From Lactococcus allomyrinae (GTDB lineage: Bacteria; Bacillota; Bacilli; Lactobacillales; Streptococcaceae): 64,000 nucleotides of DNA. The notes beneath the pieces were generated by a model, which searched no databases, was not told the DNA's origin, and was given only the letters and a program-made list of their open reading frames with translations. Position 1 is the stretch's first letter. Each line of letters starts with the position of its first letter. The stretch spans positions 186,001 to 250,000 of the forward strand of contig NZ_CP032627.1 in NCBI RefSeq assembly GCF_003627095.1, written 5' to 3'. Both the position numbers and the translations under genes were made by a program. Below are positions 1 through 9,092 of this stretch, in pieces.

Positions 1-5
1 CATCA

Positions 6-233
6 TTACAGTATTTTAGTTCTCTGCTTTTGCTTCCAGCGTAGATAGCTTTCAAATCCTTCAACACTTATTCTAACTGACTTTATTCCCCATTTTAATA
101 TAATATCTGAGAAATCAGGATTCCGTCGAATCTGAGTCAGCATATTATCAAGGGTGCGAGGATGAATACTGAACATTTTAGCAATTTCTTCTTTTTTGGC
201 ATACTTTTTTTCTGATTCCATAATGTTTTTCAC
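6..233 (-). CDS. small helix-turn-helix DNA-binding protein
   Basis: A 75-residue basic protein. The stretch KKEEIAKMFSIHPRTLDNML (about residues 13-32) reads as a helix-turn-helix of the excisionase/MerR-like type used to recognise DNA; the tail is rich in Lys and Arg. It is the most downstream gene of a minus-strand group and has its own copy of the element-wide promoter just upstream (271-308). I infer a small regulator or a recombination directionality-like factor; no closer family is recognised. Confidence 0.6.
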   Translation of the reverse strand: MKNIMESEKKYAKKEEIAKMFSIHPRTLDNMLTQIRRNPDFSDIILKWGIKSVRISVEGFESYLRWKQKQRTKIL

Positions 234-270
234 TCAACTCTCAACAAAATTTATTAATTCTTATAGAATA

Positions 271-308
271 ATTATCTCATATAAAAAAAAGAGACTTAAA
301 ACAAGTCC
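271..308 (-). promoter_or_regulatory. element-type promoter, minus strand
   Basis: Read on the minus strand: GGACTTGTTT, then GATAAT exactly 32 bp after the first G, inside TGAGATAATTA. The upstream half also forms a short AAGTC-type hairpin followed by T8. It lies upstream of the small HTH gene and is the only minus-strand copy of the 18 found. Confidence 0.7.
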
Positions 309-335
309 TTTTCTTTATATGTAATTAAAATTTTC

Positions 336-1061
336 TTATAGGCTGTGCTTATTTCGCTTGTTCCGATGTATTTGTGATTTAATTGGACCAATACTTAAAC
401 AAATGAAAATTAGTACGCTTCCAAAAAATACAATCCACCACATTGCTGAACTCTCCCAAAAATAAAGAATAGGGTGATGTAGTTTCCAATAATTGGTATA
501 AATTCCATGTCCAAGATGAACCCATCCTCGATAGATAGCAATGAGTATGTATATTATCCAATAATAGAGAATGGGGCAAAGACCGTAAAGTAATATTGTA
601 CCAAAATTCGTTTTTTCATTTACAGTTTTATTGGTGGATAAAATACTACTGTATGCAGACTTATCAGATATTTGAGAAATTTTATATTGTTCATCTTCAA
701 GATAAGTAATATAGAGGTTTAACATAGTCTTATAGAAAGAGGCACCATCTGCTGTTATGATATCTTTGTGAGCAAAATCATTCCGTATTTTTCTTGCATG
801 ATGTAAATTATTGCGAAAATCATCATCATCTGACCATAATTCATCAATTAAATCAACCATGTTTCCATTATCTCGAAGCCATTCTTGACCAGTATTAATA
901 GAAAAATCAAGCTTTAAAATATTTTCTAGTAAACTTTGAGCTTTTCCCATAAATAAGCCTGGGTCATAATCAAATACCTTGGCGCTTTCGTATTTTTTCT
1001 TTATTTCTTCTAAATCCATGTGCTTTACGTCCTCATAAAAAGTTTTCAATAGTTTTTTCAC
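336..1061 (-). CDS. hypothetical protein with C-terminal membrane segments
   Basis: A 241-residue protein. The N-terminal 150 residues are soluble and charged and contain RKIRNDFAHKD, a motif seen in HEPN-like or DUF4145-like helical domains, but this alone is weak. Two or three hydrophobic segments follow (around 155-180 and 205-230), with a short basic tail. It lies 22 bp downstream of the ImmA-like gene, so the two may be co-transcribed. The function is not recognised; a membrane-tethered accessory or abortive-infection role is only a guess. Confidence 0.55.
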   Translation of the reverse strand: MKKLLKTFYEDVKHMDLEEIKKKYESAKVFDYDPGLFMGKAQSLLENILKLDFSINTGQEWLRDNGNMVDLIDELWSDDDDFRNNLHHARKIRNDFAHKDIITADGASFYKTMLNLYITYLEDEQYKISQISDKSAYSSILSTNKTVNEKTNFGTILLYGLCPILYYWIIYILIAIYRGWVHLGHGIYTNYWKLHHPILYFWESSAMWWIVFFGSVLIFICLSIGPIKSQIHRNKRNKHSL

Positions 1062-1083
1062 AATAGAACGGATATATCAACCT

Positions 1084-2244
1084 CTATCCAATTTTATCTT
1101 CGTGGATGAGTGGTTTTATTTTATCACTGTTTTGACTTTCATTCCAAGCAGGAAGAAACCCATTTTCAAGAAAGGTTGACATTGCTCCGCATTCAGGACA
1201 ATATCTCTCATGTCCTTTTAAAGGTGCAGAACAAGCAGTAGTTGTTGTCAATATTCCACTTACAGTCTTTTTAATGCCTGTACATTTATTGATGATTTCT
1301 AAACCGCAGACAGAACAATAATTTTTTGATGGATGTTCATTTCCACAGATTGGACAAGGCTCTGCTAATCGCCCCTCTTTATCTAATTTTAATACCCTAT
1401 ATTTCATTCTTTTATCTCCCCTAGCAAAAAATTCTATTAACTGTTCATCTGTTTCATGAAATTGAAAATAGTTATCCCGATGAACAATTTCTAAATTATC
1501 TGAGCCACAGATGCTACAAAATTTTAGTTCACTCCCTAAATTGATTTCAAAACTTTTGCAGTCTCTACAAAAATGATAGATGTTATCATCAATAGAATAA
1601 AGTAATCCAGAGTATCGGGAAGCATTCCTAGCTCCCATGTCAAAATAATTCTTTCGCAAATTGATTTTGATTTTATTATCAAAATAATCTTTAAAAGTTT
1701 CAGTCACTTGAAGCCAAGGATACTTTTGTCTTGTATGAAGTGTATTTTGTGCAACAAGAGCAGAAACATCAAAAACTTTTTCTATAAATTCCTTTGACCA
1801 GTCGCCACTCGTCGCACAAGTTGGACAGAGTAATTCACTTGCAAAAGTGTCTGCCTCCCCTTCGAGTATAGAATTAACCCTTCCAAAGCCATTTCGGGGG
1901 AGAAGTCCACTATAATTTACAAAGTGTCCTAAAAGAATATGCCCCAATTCGTGAGCTAAAGAAAAGCGTATCCTTTGCGGAATTTTCTGAATGGTATTGT
2001 CATTATAAAAAATAATGTAAGCATTAGTCCCTGTTTTACAGCTGAAAGCTTCATCTGAAATTTGTTCTGCTTTTTTCCCTAATTTTGGAGCGATATCAGT
2101 ATTAAACTTTTCATAGGTGTCCAGATGAATATTTGGAAAATTAGAAAGCAGTTGTAAGATATTAATCGGAAATGTAATGTCGCATTTTTCAACTAATATT
2201 TTCTGAGTAGTGTAGTTAATCCTAGAATAATTATATTTTCCCAT
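1084..2244 (-). CDS. ImmA/IrrE-family metalloprotease with C-terminal zinc ribbons
   Basis: A 386-residue protein. The N-terminal half has the zinc-peptidase motif in RFSLAHELGHILLGH (about residues 92-106), typical of ImmA/IrrE proteases, which cleave or derepress a partner XRE repressor in mobile elements. The C-terminal half carries repeated CxxC pairs (FCSICG, PCPICG, YCSVCG, YCPECG), so it probably binds several zinc ions. The XRE gene directly upstream on the same strand is the expected partner. I infer that it relieves repression of the element under stress. The extra zinc ribbons make it longer than a minimal ImmA. Confidence 0.85.
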   Translation of the reverse strand: MGKYNYSRINYTTQKILVEKCDITFPINILQLLSNFPNIHLDTYEKFNTDIAPKLGKKAEQISDEAFSCKTGTNAYIIFYNDNTIQKIPQRIRFSLAHELGHILLGHFVNYSGLLPRNGFGRVNSILEGEADTFASELLCPTCATSGDWSKEFIEKVFDVSALVAQNTLHTRQKYPWLQVTETFKDYFDNKIKINLRKNYFDMGARNASRYSGLLYSIDDNIYHFCRDCKSFEINLGSELKFCSICGSDNLEIVHRDNYFQFHETDEQLIEFFARGDKRMKYRVLKLDKEGRLAEPCPICGNEHPSKNYCSVCGLEIINKCTGIKKTVSGILTTTTACSAPLKGHERYCPECGAMSTFLENGFLPAWNESQNSDKIKPLIHEDKIG

Positions 2245-2256
2245 TTCATTGTTTTA

Positions 2257-2586
2257 CTACTTATCATAGCCGTTATCTTTTGCGAATTTAGCAATAAGAG
2301 CCCCTAGCATATCTATTTCCTCATCTGAAAGTTCTGTATCCATTTTTCGGGCAAGAATTTGTACTTTAGGTTTTTGCAACATTTCCTTAGGAGCATCTGC
2401 TCTACCTAGGAGATAATCAACGGTCACATTAAAATAATCAGCAACTTTTGCTAAATCTTCTCCTTTGGGTTTTGCAGTTTTCCATTTATAGATATTATTC
2501 TCGCTAAATCCTAATCTAATTGCTAAATCTTTTAGACTAATTCCTTGTCCATCAGCTAAAGATTTAATTCGTTCAAATGTAGTCAT
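2257..2586 (-). CDS. XRE-family repressor (ImmR-like)
   Basis: A 109-residue protein with a classic Cro/CI helix-turn-helix: FERIKSLADGQGISLKDLAI, then RLGFSENNIYKWKTAKP, and the family ending VADYFNVTVDYLLGRAD. It is the upstream partner of the ImmA-like protease and faces the rightward genes across a roughly 280-bp control region. I infer that it represses the divergent promoters, with the perfect palindrome at 2763-2786 as a likely operator. Confidence 0.85.
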   Translation of the reverse strand: MTTFERIKSLADGQGISLKDLAIRLGFSENNIYKWKTAKPKGEDLAKVADYFNVTVDYLLGRADAPKEMLQKPKVQILARKMDTELSDEEIDMLGALIAKFAKDNGYDK

Positions 2587-2626
2587 AATATTCCTTTCGC
2601 AAAATATCCAAAAAGATACTTTATTG

Positions 2627-2655
2627 TTGACTTATTTCTCGAAAAAGATTATAAT
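2627..2655 (+). promoter_or_regulatory. consensus sigma-70 promoter
   Basis: TTGACT, a 17-bp spacer and TATAAT. It points right towards the HTH and ParM-like genes and lies in the gap next to the repressor, so it is the natural target of repression. Confidence 0.75.
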
Positions 2656-2762
2656 GAACCTTGTAAGAAATAAAAAAATAAATAAAAAATCACCTAATAA
2701 TTACATTAAACATTGCCCCAAGCTAGTTTGTAGAGTATTTAAGAGGATTTTTATTGTGTTTT

Positions 2763-2786
2763 AATATTATCATTTTCGATAATATT
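2763..2786. promoter_or_regulatory. perfect palindromic operator candidate
   Basis: Nine-base arms AATATTATC and GATAATATT are exact reverse complements around a 6-base centre ATTTTC. The site lies between the rightward promoter at 2627 and the first rightward gene, as expected for binding by a dimeric XRE repressor. Confidence 0.6.
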
Positions 2787-2862
2787 TGTCAAGGGTTATT
2801 ATATAAAGAAATAAATACTGTTGTCAAGAGTGATTATTTCAGAAAAAGCAGGAAGGATATAC

Positions 2863-3201
2863 ATGGAAATTAAAATTAATGAGGAGTCGTATTTTACGGT
2901 AGAAGAAGTAATGAAAAAAACGGGACTATCAGAAAATTCACTTAAAAGTTATAAAAGTTCACGATTTCCCGAAATCAAAGAGATGGTAGTAAAAATTGGG
3001 GGAAAAACTTTATATTCCAAGAAAGCTATTGATTTTTTAAACAATCGTAAAACTGAAATGGGGTTTACTGAAGCTATTGAACTTGCTGGAATTGAATTCC
3101 CATCCAAGAAAGAAGCTGCCGCATACTTTGGCTTTCCGCCAGAAGACCTATCACGATATTTGCGCGTGAAAAAAGCAATCGAAGCAGTAGAAAAAAATTA
3201 A
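2863..3201 (+). CDS. helix-turn-helix protein of the rightward operon
   Basis: 112 residues from the ATG preceded by AGGAAGG; an upstream TTG at 2821 lacks a ribosome binding site. YFTVEEVMKKTGLSENSLKS (residues 8-27) resembles MerR/excisionase winged HTH domains. A second HTH-like stretch lies near KEAAAYFGFPPEDLSRYLRV at the C-terminus. It is the first rightward gene and sits before the actin-like ATPase, so it may autoregulate the segregation operon. A ParR-like adaptor role is possible but unsupported. Confidence 0.6.
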   Translation: MEIKINEESYFTVEEVMKKTGLSENSLKSYKSSRFPEIKEMVVKIGGKTLYSKKAIDFLNNRKTEMGFTEAIELAGIEFPSKKEAAAYFGFPPEDLSRYLRVKKAIEAVEKN

Positions 3202-3291
3202 TTGATTTTTGTAAAAATTATCAAGGATTTTTTGAAACAAAAATATACTCATATTGTGAAGCGAAAAAGATTCACAAGAAAAGGAGAAAAA

Positions 3292-4446
3292 ATGGCAATC
3301 ACAGTTAAGAAGACACTCATTTCCATTGACTTGGGAAATAAACAAGTAAAGTTAGAATCACGCGCAACAGGTGTTAAAGTTGCACCAAGTGTACTGTTAG
3401 ATACGCGGTATGCACCAGATTTTTATCTTGGAGGGAAACCTGAAAATACACCGTCTATTTATCGTTTACGCCTCGATAAAGAAGAAAAATCTTTCCATTT
3501 TGGGGAGACGATAAACAGCTGGGGGAAAGCTTATGCAGGTCATTGGGAGACTTCCATTGGTTTTGGAATGAAACGCTATACCAAACAGATTTTTAAAGAG
3601 CTTTTCCTATTTTCTGTCGCACGCGTAGTCAAGGAGATGAATACCAATCATCCTGTTCTTGATATTGTCACAGGATTACCAACAGGCGATTATAAAGACC
3701 CAAAGGTCATAGATTATATTCGGAAAATAGCGAAAGGCTTCCACACTATCTATGTGGATGATAAGCCAGTTAATTTCGATATCGCTTCCATTACGTTTTA
3801 TCCTCAGTATCTTGGTTCTATTGCAAATAATTGTTTCCAATGGAACGGAGAAAAGTATCATCATTTGACTCAAAATCTTTCTAAGTTTTCAGGCATCCGG
3901 TATGGCTTCATGGATATTGGCGGTGGAACAATTTTGAGCGATGTTGTAGAAGGACTAAATTTTAACCTTTCAGAAACTAAAACAACAAGTCGCAATGGTG
4001 TTCATCGCCTGTTGGGACAAGTCGCTAAAGAGGCGAGTATTTCTCAAGTAGAAGCTGAACTTGCTTTATGGCATACGAACGAGCAAGGACGTTATATTAT
4101 AGGCGAGAAAACAGCAGCCCCAAAAGATATTACAGATATTGTATTGAGAGCTAAAAAAGCTTATACAGAAGTTGTCTTGCATGAAATTGAAACTCAATTT
4201 TTCCAAATTGATTTAGATGACCGACTTTCATCTGTTCGTTTGAATAAAATTTTTATCACGGGTGGAGGTGCATATCTTATTGATGTGGACCAGCTGATTG
4301 AAGGAATTGAGAACAGCTACAATATTCCCGAAGAATTTACAGCATCTGGAGATTTCATTGAACTGCTCAATAATTCAACAACTGCTAATGTTGAAGGTTA
4401 TTTCAAATTAGGGGTGGCAGCTCACTTGGGTGAATTTGTGGAATAA
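3292..4446 (+). CDS. ParM/Alp-type actin-like ATPase
   Basis: 384 residues from the ATG after AAAAGGAGAA. Actin-fold nucleotide-binding motifs are visible: ISIDLGNKQVKLE (phosphate 1, about residue 10), GFMDIGGGTILSDV (phosphate 2, about 205) and IFITGGGAYLID (adenosine, about 320). Plasmid- and phage-encoded members polymerise into filaments that segregate DNA. The position at the start of the element next to replication genes fits partitioning. The usual adaptor and centromere are not identified; the next gene is a candidate partner by position only. Confidence 0.8.
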   Translation: MAITVKKTLISIDLGNKQVKLESRATGVKVAPSVLLDTRYAPDFYLGGKPENTPSIYRLRLDKEEKSFHFGETINSWGKAYAGHWETSIGFGMKRYTKQIFKELFLFSVARVVKEMNTNHPVLDIVTGLPTGDYKDPKVIDYIRKIAKGFHTIYVDDKPVNFDIASITFYPQYLGSIANNCFQWNGEKYHHLTQNLSKFSGIRYGFMDIGGGTILSDVVEGLNFNLSETKTTSRNGVHRLLGQVAKEASISQVEAELALWHTNEQGRYIIGEKTAAPKDITDIVLRAKKAYTEVVLHEIETQFFQIDLDDRLSSVRLNKIFITGGGAYLIDVDQLIEGIENSYNIPEEFTASGDFIELLNNSTTANVEGYFKLGVAAHLGEFVE

Positions 4447-4464
4447 AACTTAAAAAGGAGAAAG

Positions 4465-5316
4465 ATGATGCTTGAAAAAGAAGTACAACCTGTTTTGGGT
4501 ATCTATTTATCAGAAGTTAAATATTCTTACGATGACTACCAAGAAGCTTGTTGGAACATGAAACTTCTTAGTTATTATCCAGTTAATTTACCTTGGTTGA
4601 AATTCTGGGGGAAAATAAACGAAGCGCTGTTTCGTTATTTTTACGAGGACACGGATGAGGGGGAATTGGAACAACTATTAAACAGTCATCAAACAGAATT
4701 TGAACGCCTGGTGATAGTGGATGATTTGGTTCTTGAACGACTTGTGATTGGTTTTAAAATTTTAAATTCTCTAGCAAGTCCTACACTTGTGCATGCTCGT
4801 ATCTCTTTCAATAGAATTGCAGCAGAAGTGGGAATTTCCCTTGACGATTTAGAAATCTTTATTCCTGAGATGTACAGTTATTACGACTGGGAAGATATTG
4901 ATAGCGAACCTGAAAATTATGATGTCACAGACCTCTTTGCATCTATTGATACAATAGATAAATTTAACAATCAATCCCAAAATCAAAGAGAACTCGCACG
5001 CTTTTCTAAAGCATTGGATAAGACGGGACATAAAGTTATTAGTTATCGTTTCCGCGATTTTCAAGAAAGTGAAGGGAAACTTTTTACAAGACTATTTGTG
5101 TATTTGTTAAATGTTATCGCACAGCGCAAGCGTACAAAACTACGCAAGTATCTGTTGGAATATAGTAATCACAGTGATTATGTGCAGAACTCGTTCGGTT
5201 TGCGAAAACAAACCGATAAAAAAGGACGCTGCTATCTGCATGATGATTTGATTGGGCAAGACTTTGAGATTGATGAAATTCTAAAACTTTACCATTTAGA
5301 TGTATCAAAGTCATGA
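4465..5316 (+). CDS. hypothetical protein downstream of ParM-like gene
   Basis: 283 residues, starting 19 bp after the actin-like gene behind AAAAGGAGAAAG; two consecutive ATGs, either may be used. No recognised domain. It is aromatic-rich and acidic in the first 180 residues, then basic with paired Arg/Lys (KRTKLRKYLLEYSNH). Tight linkage suggests a function connected to the actin-like protein. It could be a filament adaptor, but nothing in the sequence proves this. Confidence 0.6.
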   Translation: MMLEKEVQPVLGIYLSEVKYSYDDYQEACWNMKLLSYYPVNLPWLKFWGKINEALFRYFYEDTDEGELEQLLNSHQTEFERLVIVDDLVLERLVIGFKILNSLASPTLVHARISFNRIAAEVGISLDDLEIFIPEMYSYYDWEDIDSEPENYDVTDLFASIDTIDKFNNQSQNQRELARFSKALDKTGHKVISYRFRDFQESEGKLFTRLFVYLLNVIAQRKRTKLRKYLLEYSNHSDYVQNSFGLRKQTDKKGRCYLHDDLIGQDFEIDEILKLYHLDVSKS

Positions 5317-5331
5317 TGGAAAGGAATTCCT

Positions 5332-5595
5332 ATGGTTATGAGTGACCCAAAGTATAAAGATTTGCTTTGCCCCTATTGTGGTACTTCTAATCGTTTTCCG
5401 ACGGCTTGGGCAGAAGACCAACGTTGTATTCATTGCGATAAGTGGATGGTGCATAAAGACAAAAATATCATGGAAGAAGAACTTCGGGTATTGAAAGAAC
5501 ATTATCAAAAAGAAAAGAATGCTATTTATGAAAGGTACCGTGGAAATTATTATGAACCACATCTTAAGGTCATTGAAGAAGGCAAGAAAGTATGA
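5332..5595 (+). CDS. small zinc-ribbon protein
   Basis: 87 residues. Two cysteine pairs, CPYC and CIHC, about 24 residues apart, form a typical zinc ribbon; the C-terminal half is a charged helix (EEELRVLKEHYQKEKN). It overlaps the next gene by 4 bp (ATGA), showing translational coupling. Function unknown; probably nucleic-acid or protein binding. Confidence 0.65.
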   Translation: MVMSDPKYKDLLCPYCGTSNRFPTAWAEDQRCIHCDKWMVHKDKNIMEEELRVLKEHYQKEKNAIYERYRGNYYEPHLKVIEEGKKV

Positions 5596-5834
5596 GTAGG
5601 ATTGACAGAACGACCGCTGATTATATTTTTAGCGAATTATCGGCAAAGCATAAAATTTCAATAGAAAATGTGAAACAGCGATTTGTAACAGGAGAAGGCT
5701 TTGAACCTATACAAGGATTGTGGCGCAGAGATATGAGCATGGGATATCAAGACAAACGTGGACGCTTGCACGTTCGTCCGGTCACTCTTAAAGAATGGCA
5801 AGAAGATTGGAAATGTATGAAGGAACAAGAATAA
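5592..5834 (+). CDS. small hypothetical protein
   Basis: An 80-residue basic protein whose ATG overlaps the stop of the zinc-ribbon gene. No recognisable domain; it contains WRRDMSMGYQDKRGRLHVRP, which looks like a small beta-rich binding module. Part of the same operon. Confidence 0.55.
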   Translation: MSRIDRTTADYIFSELSAKHKISIENVKQRFVTGEGFEPIQGLWRRDMSMGYQDKRGRLHVRPVTLKEWQEDWKCMKEQE

Positions 5835-5835
5835 T

Positions 5836-5925
5836 ATGATACTATTTATTATTTTGCTCATTGTCCTTATTATAGGAACAATAATCAGTCATGGTCTTGT
5901 ACGTGGTGCAGACCCTCGACAATAA
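5836..5925 (+). CDS. tiny single-pass membrane peptide
   Basis: 29 residues starting 2 bp after the preceding stop. The first 18 residues are almost entirely Ile/Leu/Val/Phe, followed by SHGLVRGADPRQ, so it is a one-helix membrane peptide. The ribosome binding site is weak (AGGAACA). Function unknown. Confidence 0.4.
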   Translation: MILFIILLIVLIIGTIISHGLVRGADPRQ

Positions 5926-5950
5926 AATAATTCACCGAAGGAGAGAAATC

Positions 5951-6217
5951 ATGAAACAATATAAGATTGATAAAATTTTAAACCACTTAAAAGAACAGAA
6001 AACTATTACAAGTTTAGAAGCTTTCCAGCTCTACAACATTACACGTTTATCTGCCATTATCTATGTTTTACGGCACACTCACCATCTTTATATTACCAAT
6101 GATGATTTTAAAGCCAAGGACGGCACACATTTTGCTCGTTATCATTTGCATGAGGGAGAAAGTGCTCCAGATGTTACGGTCGCAAAGGGACAAATGTCTA
6201 TTAAAGATTTTATGTAG
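5951..6217 (+). CDS. winged-helix DNA-binding protein (phage type)
   Basis: 88 residues from the ATG after GGAGAGAAATC. IDKILNHLKEQKTITSLEAF followed by QLYNITRLSAIIYVLRH is a short winged helix-turn-helix seen in small phage proteins that handle DNA during replication or late gene control. The C-terminal VAKGQMSIKDFM resembles a short clamp- or partner-binding tail (QMSIKDF), which is speculative. Confidence 0.6.
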   Translation: MKQYKIDKILNHLKEQKTITSLEAFQLYNITRLSAIIYVLRHTHHLYITNDDFKAKDGTHFARYHLHEGESAPDVTVAKGQMSIKDFM

Positions 6218-6322
6218 CTTTTGCTCGTTGTAAATCAAATTATTTTGTAAGAATATGAGAAATGTGCATCCAGGGTATTGAACAATCAATACTCTGTGTT
6301 TGCCATTAGGTAGAGGAATTGT

Positions 6323-7378
6323 ATGTCAAATAAATATAAAGCAGCATATAGAGCAACTGATGAAGGAGCAAGAGGAACGTGGGGGCTAGTTGAGAAGGAA
6401 GTAGGGATTGCTTATGAAAATATGTATGGTATCCAGAAGTCCGACGGTAACGGCTGGTTAGGATGGCTTAAAAGTGGTAATGGTTTTACTTCGGAAGAAG
6501 AATTTAGAGTGAAGGAAGAGTACACTCTTAGATATTATGATTATAGCGAGATGGGGACTCTAAGGACAGAACAAGGGAGTGGAGTATTTTTATTTGATGC
6601 TCAGGAGAAGGCGGGGGCTTTCATTGTTGAAGTGGTTGAGCAAATGTTTATGGATGCTAATTCATTAAAAGTTGAACAGATTGAAACCTCACCAACTTTG
6701 TTTATGAAACGATTATTTGATGATTATCATGATATTTTAAGTCAAGCACATGATAAATTTTTGGCAGAAGCTATTCGCTACGAGAACAATCAGCCTACTT
6801 CTCTTGAAGCACTGTGTGTGAAGAAGCGATATATTAAAATATTGCCTAAATTTCGATTCATACTCTGTAATTTGCTTGTGACGTGCTTCATTCTTGGTGG
6901 GATTTTCGCTAAAACTCAAATTATCTTTGTTTCTATAATGATACCTATAAGTATAATTTTGTTGGTCTTGCAGGTATTGGAGGATAGGGAAGGCATTGCT
7001 GATGGATATTCTCGTTTTTTGAAGCATACTACAAAAAATTATAGAGATTTTCTTTCTATCTTTGAAAAGTATCCTAACCTTAGTGTGAAAGGTTTAGAGT
7101 ATTTTGGCTATCAAGACCCAGTAACATACAAATTATTTAATGCTGTGATGACATTTGCCTTTAATAGTTTTACATTAGCGGACACACAAGGAGATAAGAA
7201 AGCCTTGGAACGCATTCTCCGACCAATTGTAGCTGATTTATTTAGACAGGTACAACTCAATTATAGAGAGCATTTAGAGATTGAACAAGCTGCCGCCAAT
7301 GCACAAAAGCGGCAATTACAACAACAAATTGATTCTGATTTACACGCGTATGAGCATCGAATATTTAAAGAATTATGA
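6323..7378 (+). CDS. hypothetical membrane protein
   Basis: 351 residues. Two hydrophobic helices around residues 178-215 (FILCNLLVTCFILGGIFA, then FVSIMIPISIILLVLQVL) split a long soluble N-terminal part from a helical, Gln-rich C-terminal part. No family recognised. It has a similar plan (soluble, two membrane helices, soluble) to the 12971-13693 protein, so the two may act in the same membrane process. Confidence 0.55.
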   Translation: MSNKYKAAYRATDEGARGTWGLVEKEVGIAYENMYGIQKSDGNGWLGWLKSGNGFTSEEEFRVKEEYTLRYYDYSEMGTLRTEQGSGVFLFDAQEKAGAFIVEVVEQMFMDANSLKVEQIETSPTLFMKRLFDDYHDILSQAHDKFLAEAIRYENNQPTSLEALCVKKRYIKILPKFRFILCNLLVTCFILGGIFAKTQIIFVSIMIPISIILLVLQVLEDREGIADGYSRFLKHTTKNYRDFLSIFEKYPNLSVKGLEYFGYQDPVTYKLFNAVMTFAFNSFTLADTQGDKKALERILRPIVADLFRQVQLNYREHLEIEQAAANAQKRQLQQQIDSDLHAYEHRIFKEL

Positions 7379-7492
7379 GGGGATATACCTCAATAAATAT
7401 TAGATATTTTATCGTCTATGAGCAACACATGGTGTTTAGGGTGGTTAGATTCTGCCTTGTTGCTATAAATAATAAAAAAGGAAAGTTCTATT

Positions 7493-8926
7493 ATGTCAGT
7501 AGAAAAGAGACACTCAGCGAGTGCAGTTTTACGCAATCAAGAACATTTTTTTCAATTGGATGAACGATTGCTTTTGGTATTTTCACCAGAGCAGTATATG
7601 TTCATCAATCGTCTTGATTTTTGGATTCAACAGAAATTGCAAGCACAACTAGCTAACGGTGAACCTGTTCGTGGTTGGGTTAACACAGAAAATAGAATGT
7701 ATATTTTTAAGACATTAAAGCCTAGCCAACATCAAACGATTCCTTCATGGTTAGAAGAATTCTACCATTTTTCAGAATCCAGTTTTAATCGTGTAGTAAA
7801 GTCGTTAGTTAGTGCGGGAATTGTACTCAAGCACAATGATAAGAACAAGCTTGCTAGAGATAAAACACTTTGGTATTCACTTGATTATGAAGCATTGGAC
7901 CGGTATTATTCCGAAAAATTTATAGAAAGATGGCAAGAAGTGATTGTCACACGCGTGACTTGGGAATTAAAAAAGTGGCTTGACTTTCAGCCAAATGTAG
8001 AAAATTCATCTCTTACGAATGTTCAATTAAGAAAGAAACTCTTTGACTCCAACGCAAAGGTCATAGCAAAACAACGAGCAGAAGAACTCGTTTTAGAGTT
8101 TAGTGATTTCAATGAACAAGTGATAAAAGATGAAGTCACAGAGGCAGTGAATAAAATTTTAACCCAATTAGAGCAGGAATTTCTTGGTGTTGTTCCATGC
8201 TGTCAAAATGACAACATGAGTGATACCAACGGTTCAGATGGTGAAAACGAGAAAATTAACGAAAAAAAAGCTGGGAAGCCGCATGAACAGTCATGCTGTC
8301 AAAATGATAGCATGGAAGCTGTCAAAATGGCAGCAGCATTAACCATATATAACCAACCAGGTATAACAAAGAATTACGATACTAATCGATACGTAAATCT
8401 TGACGATTTACCGAATAACTTCATTCAAGGAGTGAATCATCTTTTTCTTACGCCTAAAACCGTTGGACAACTCTCACATTTTGGTGAAGAAGCCAAAGCA
8501 TTACAAGATATCATTTTTAGAGCCAAACTAAAAGTTGAAAAAGAATACCACGAGCAGTTAAAGCTCAGATTTCCTGATAGAGAAAAATCACGGATTGAGG
8601 GAGAATTTTGGCAAGATGATTTAGAGAATGAAGTTCAAAAGTTAATATTTGTGATTAAAGAGAGCAGACGCAAGGAGAAACCAATTCAAAATATTGAGGC
8701 TTTCTTTACGGCGATGATGGAAAATTTTTGGCTTGCGGCGCTGGTTATTGATTTAAACTGTTCTTACAGCTGGAAAGAAAATGCAAAATATCAAGCTGAG
8801 GAAGAGGGGAAGAATTTTCTCCACGCTTATTTTAGCAAATTTGATAAGGCGGAACTTAAAGAAGAATTGTCAAACTTTAGTAAGGAAGATGCTCAAAGGC
8901 TGAGCACGAATGAAATTTGGATTTGA
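7493..8926 (+). CDS. replication-initiator-like winged-helix protein
   Basis: 477 residues behind AAAGGAAAG. The N-terminal 140 residues (FSPEQYMFINRLDFWIQQKL ... SSFNRVVKSLVSAGIVLKH) form a winged helix like the replisome-organiser proteins of low-GC phages and plasmids. The middle has the low-complexity repeats CCQNDNMSD and CCQNDSMEAVKMAA, the QNDxxxVKM pattern seen in such initiators. The C-terminal third is helical. I infer binding of the element's origin, which could lie inside the gene at the repeats. DnaD-like is an alternative label. Confidence 0.55.
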   Translation: MSVEKRHSASAVLRNQEHFFQLDERLLLVFSPEQYMFINRLDFWIQQKLQAQLANGEPVRGWVNTENRMYIFKTLKPSQHQTIPSWLEEFYHFSESSFNRVVKSLVSAGIVLKHNDKNKLARDKTLWYSLDYEALDRYYSEKFIERWQEVIVTRVTWELKKWLDFQPNVENSSLTNVQLRKKLFDSNAKVIAKQRAEELVLEFSDFNEQVIKDEVTEAVNKILTQLEQEFLGVVPCCQNDNMSDTNGSDGENEKINEKKAGKPHEQSCCQNDSMEAVKMAAALTIYNQPGITKNYDTNRYVNLDDLPNNFIQGVNHLFLTPKTVGQLSHFGEEAKALQDIIFRAKLKVEKEYHEQLKLRFPDREKSRIEGEFWQDDLENEVQKLIFVIKESRRKEKPIQNIEAFFTAMMENFWLAALVIDLNCSYSWKENAKYQAEEEGKNFLHAYFSKFDKAELKEELSNFSKEDAQRLSTNEIWI

Positions 8927-8936
8927 ATAGCATACA

Positions 8937-8974
8937 AAATTATTTGCCCGACAGATTTTTTTCCGTGAGATAAT
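8937..8974 (+). promoter_or_regulatory. element-type promoter
   Basis: CCCGAC variant: CCCGAC lies 22 bp before GATAAT, with TGAGATAATAA at the -10. It precedes a leader of about 115 nt and the membrane protein at 9093. Confidence 0.65.
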
Positions 8975-9092
8975 AAGAGAGTAAAAGGTTGTTGCCTTTC
9001 CTAGCTCAAAAGGCGTGCGAGTAGGATAAGTTAATTAGGACTGACGAAAGCGCAAAAAAGAGTATTTATATTTGATTATTAAAGGTGGGGAA

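Noticed and set aside
7375-7563. 62-codon open frame between the membrane protein and the replication gene
   Set aside because: Overlaps the well-supported start at 7493 in another frame and lacks a ribosome site; the translation looks random.
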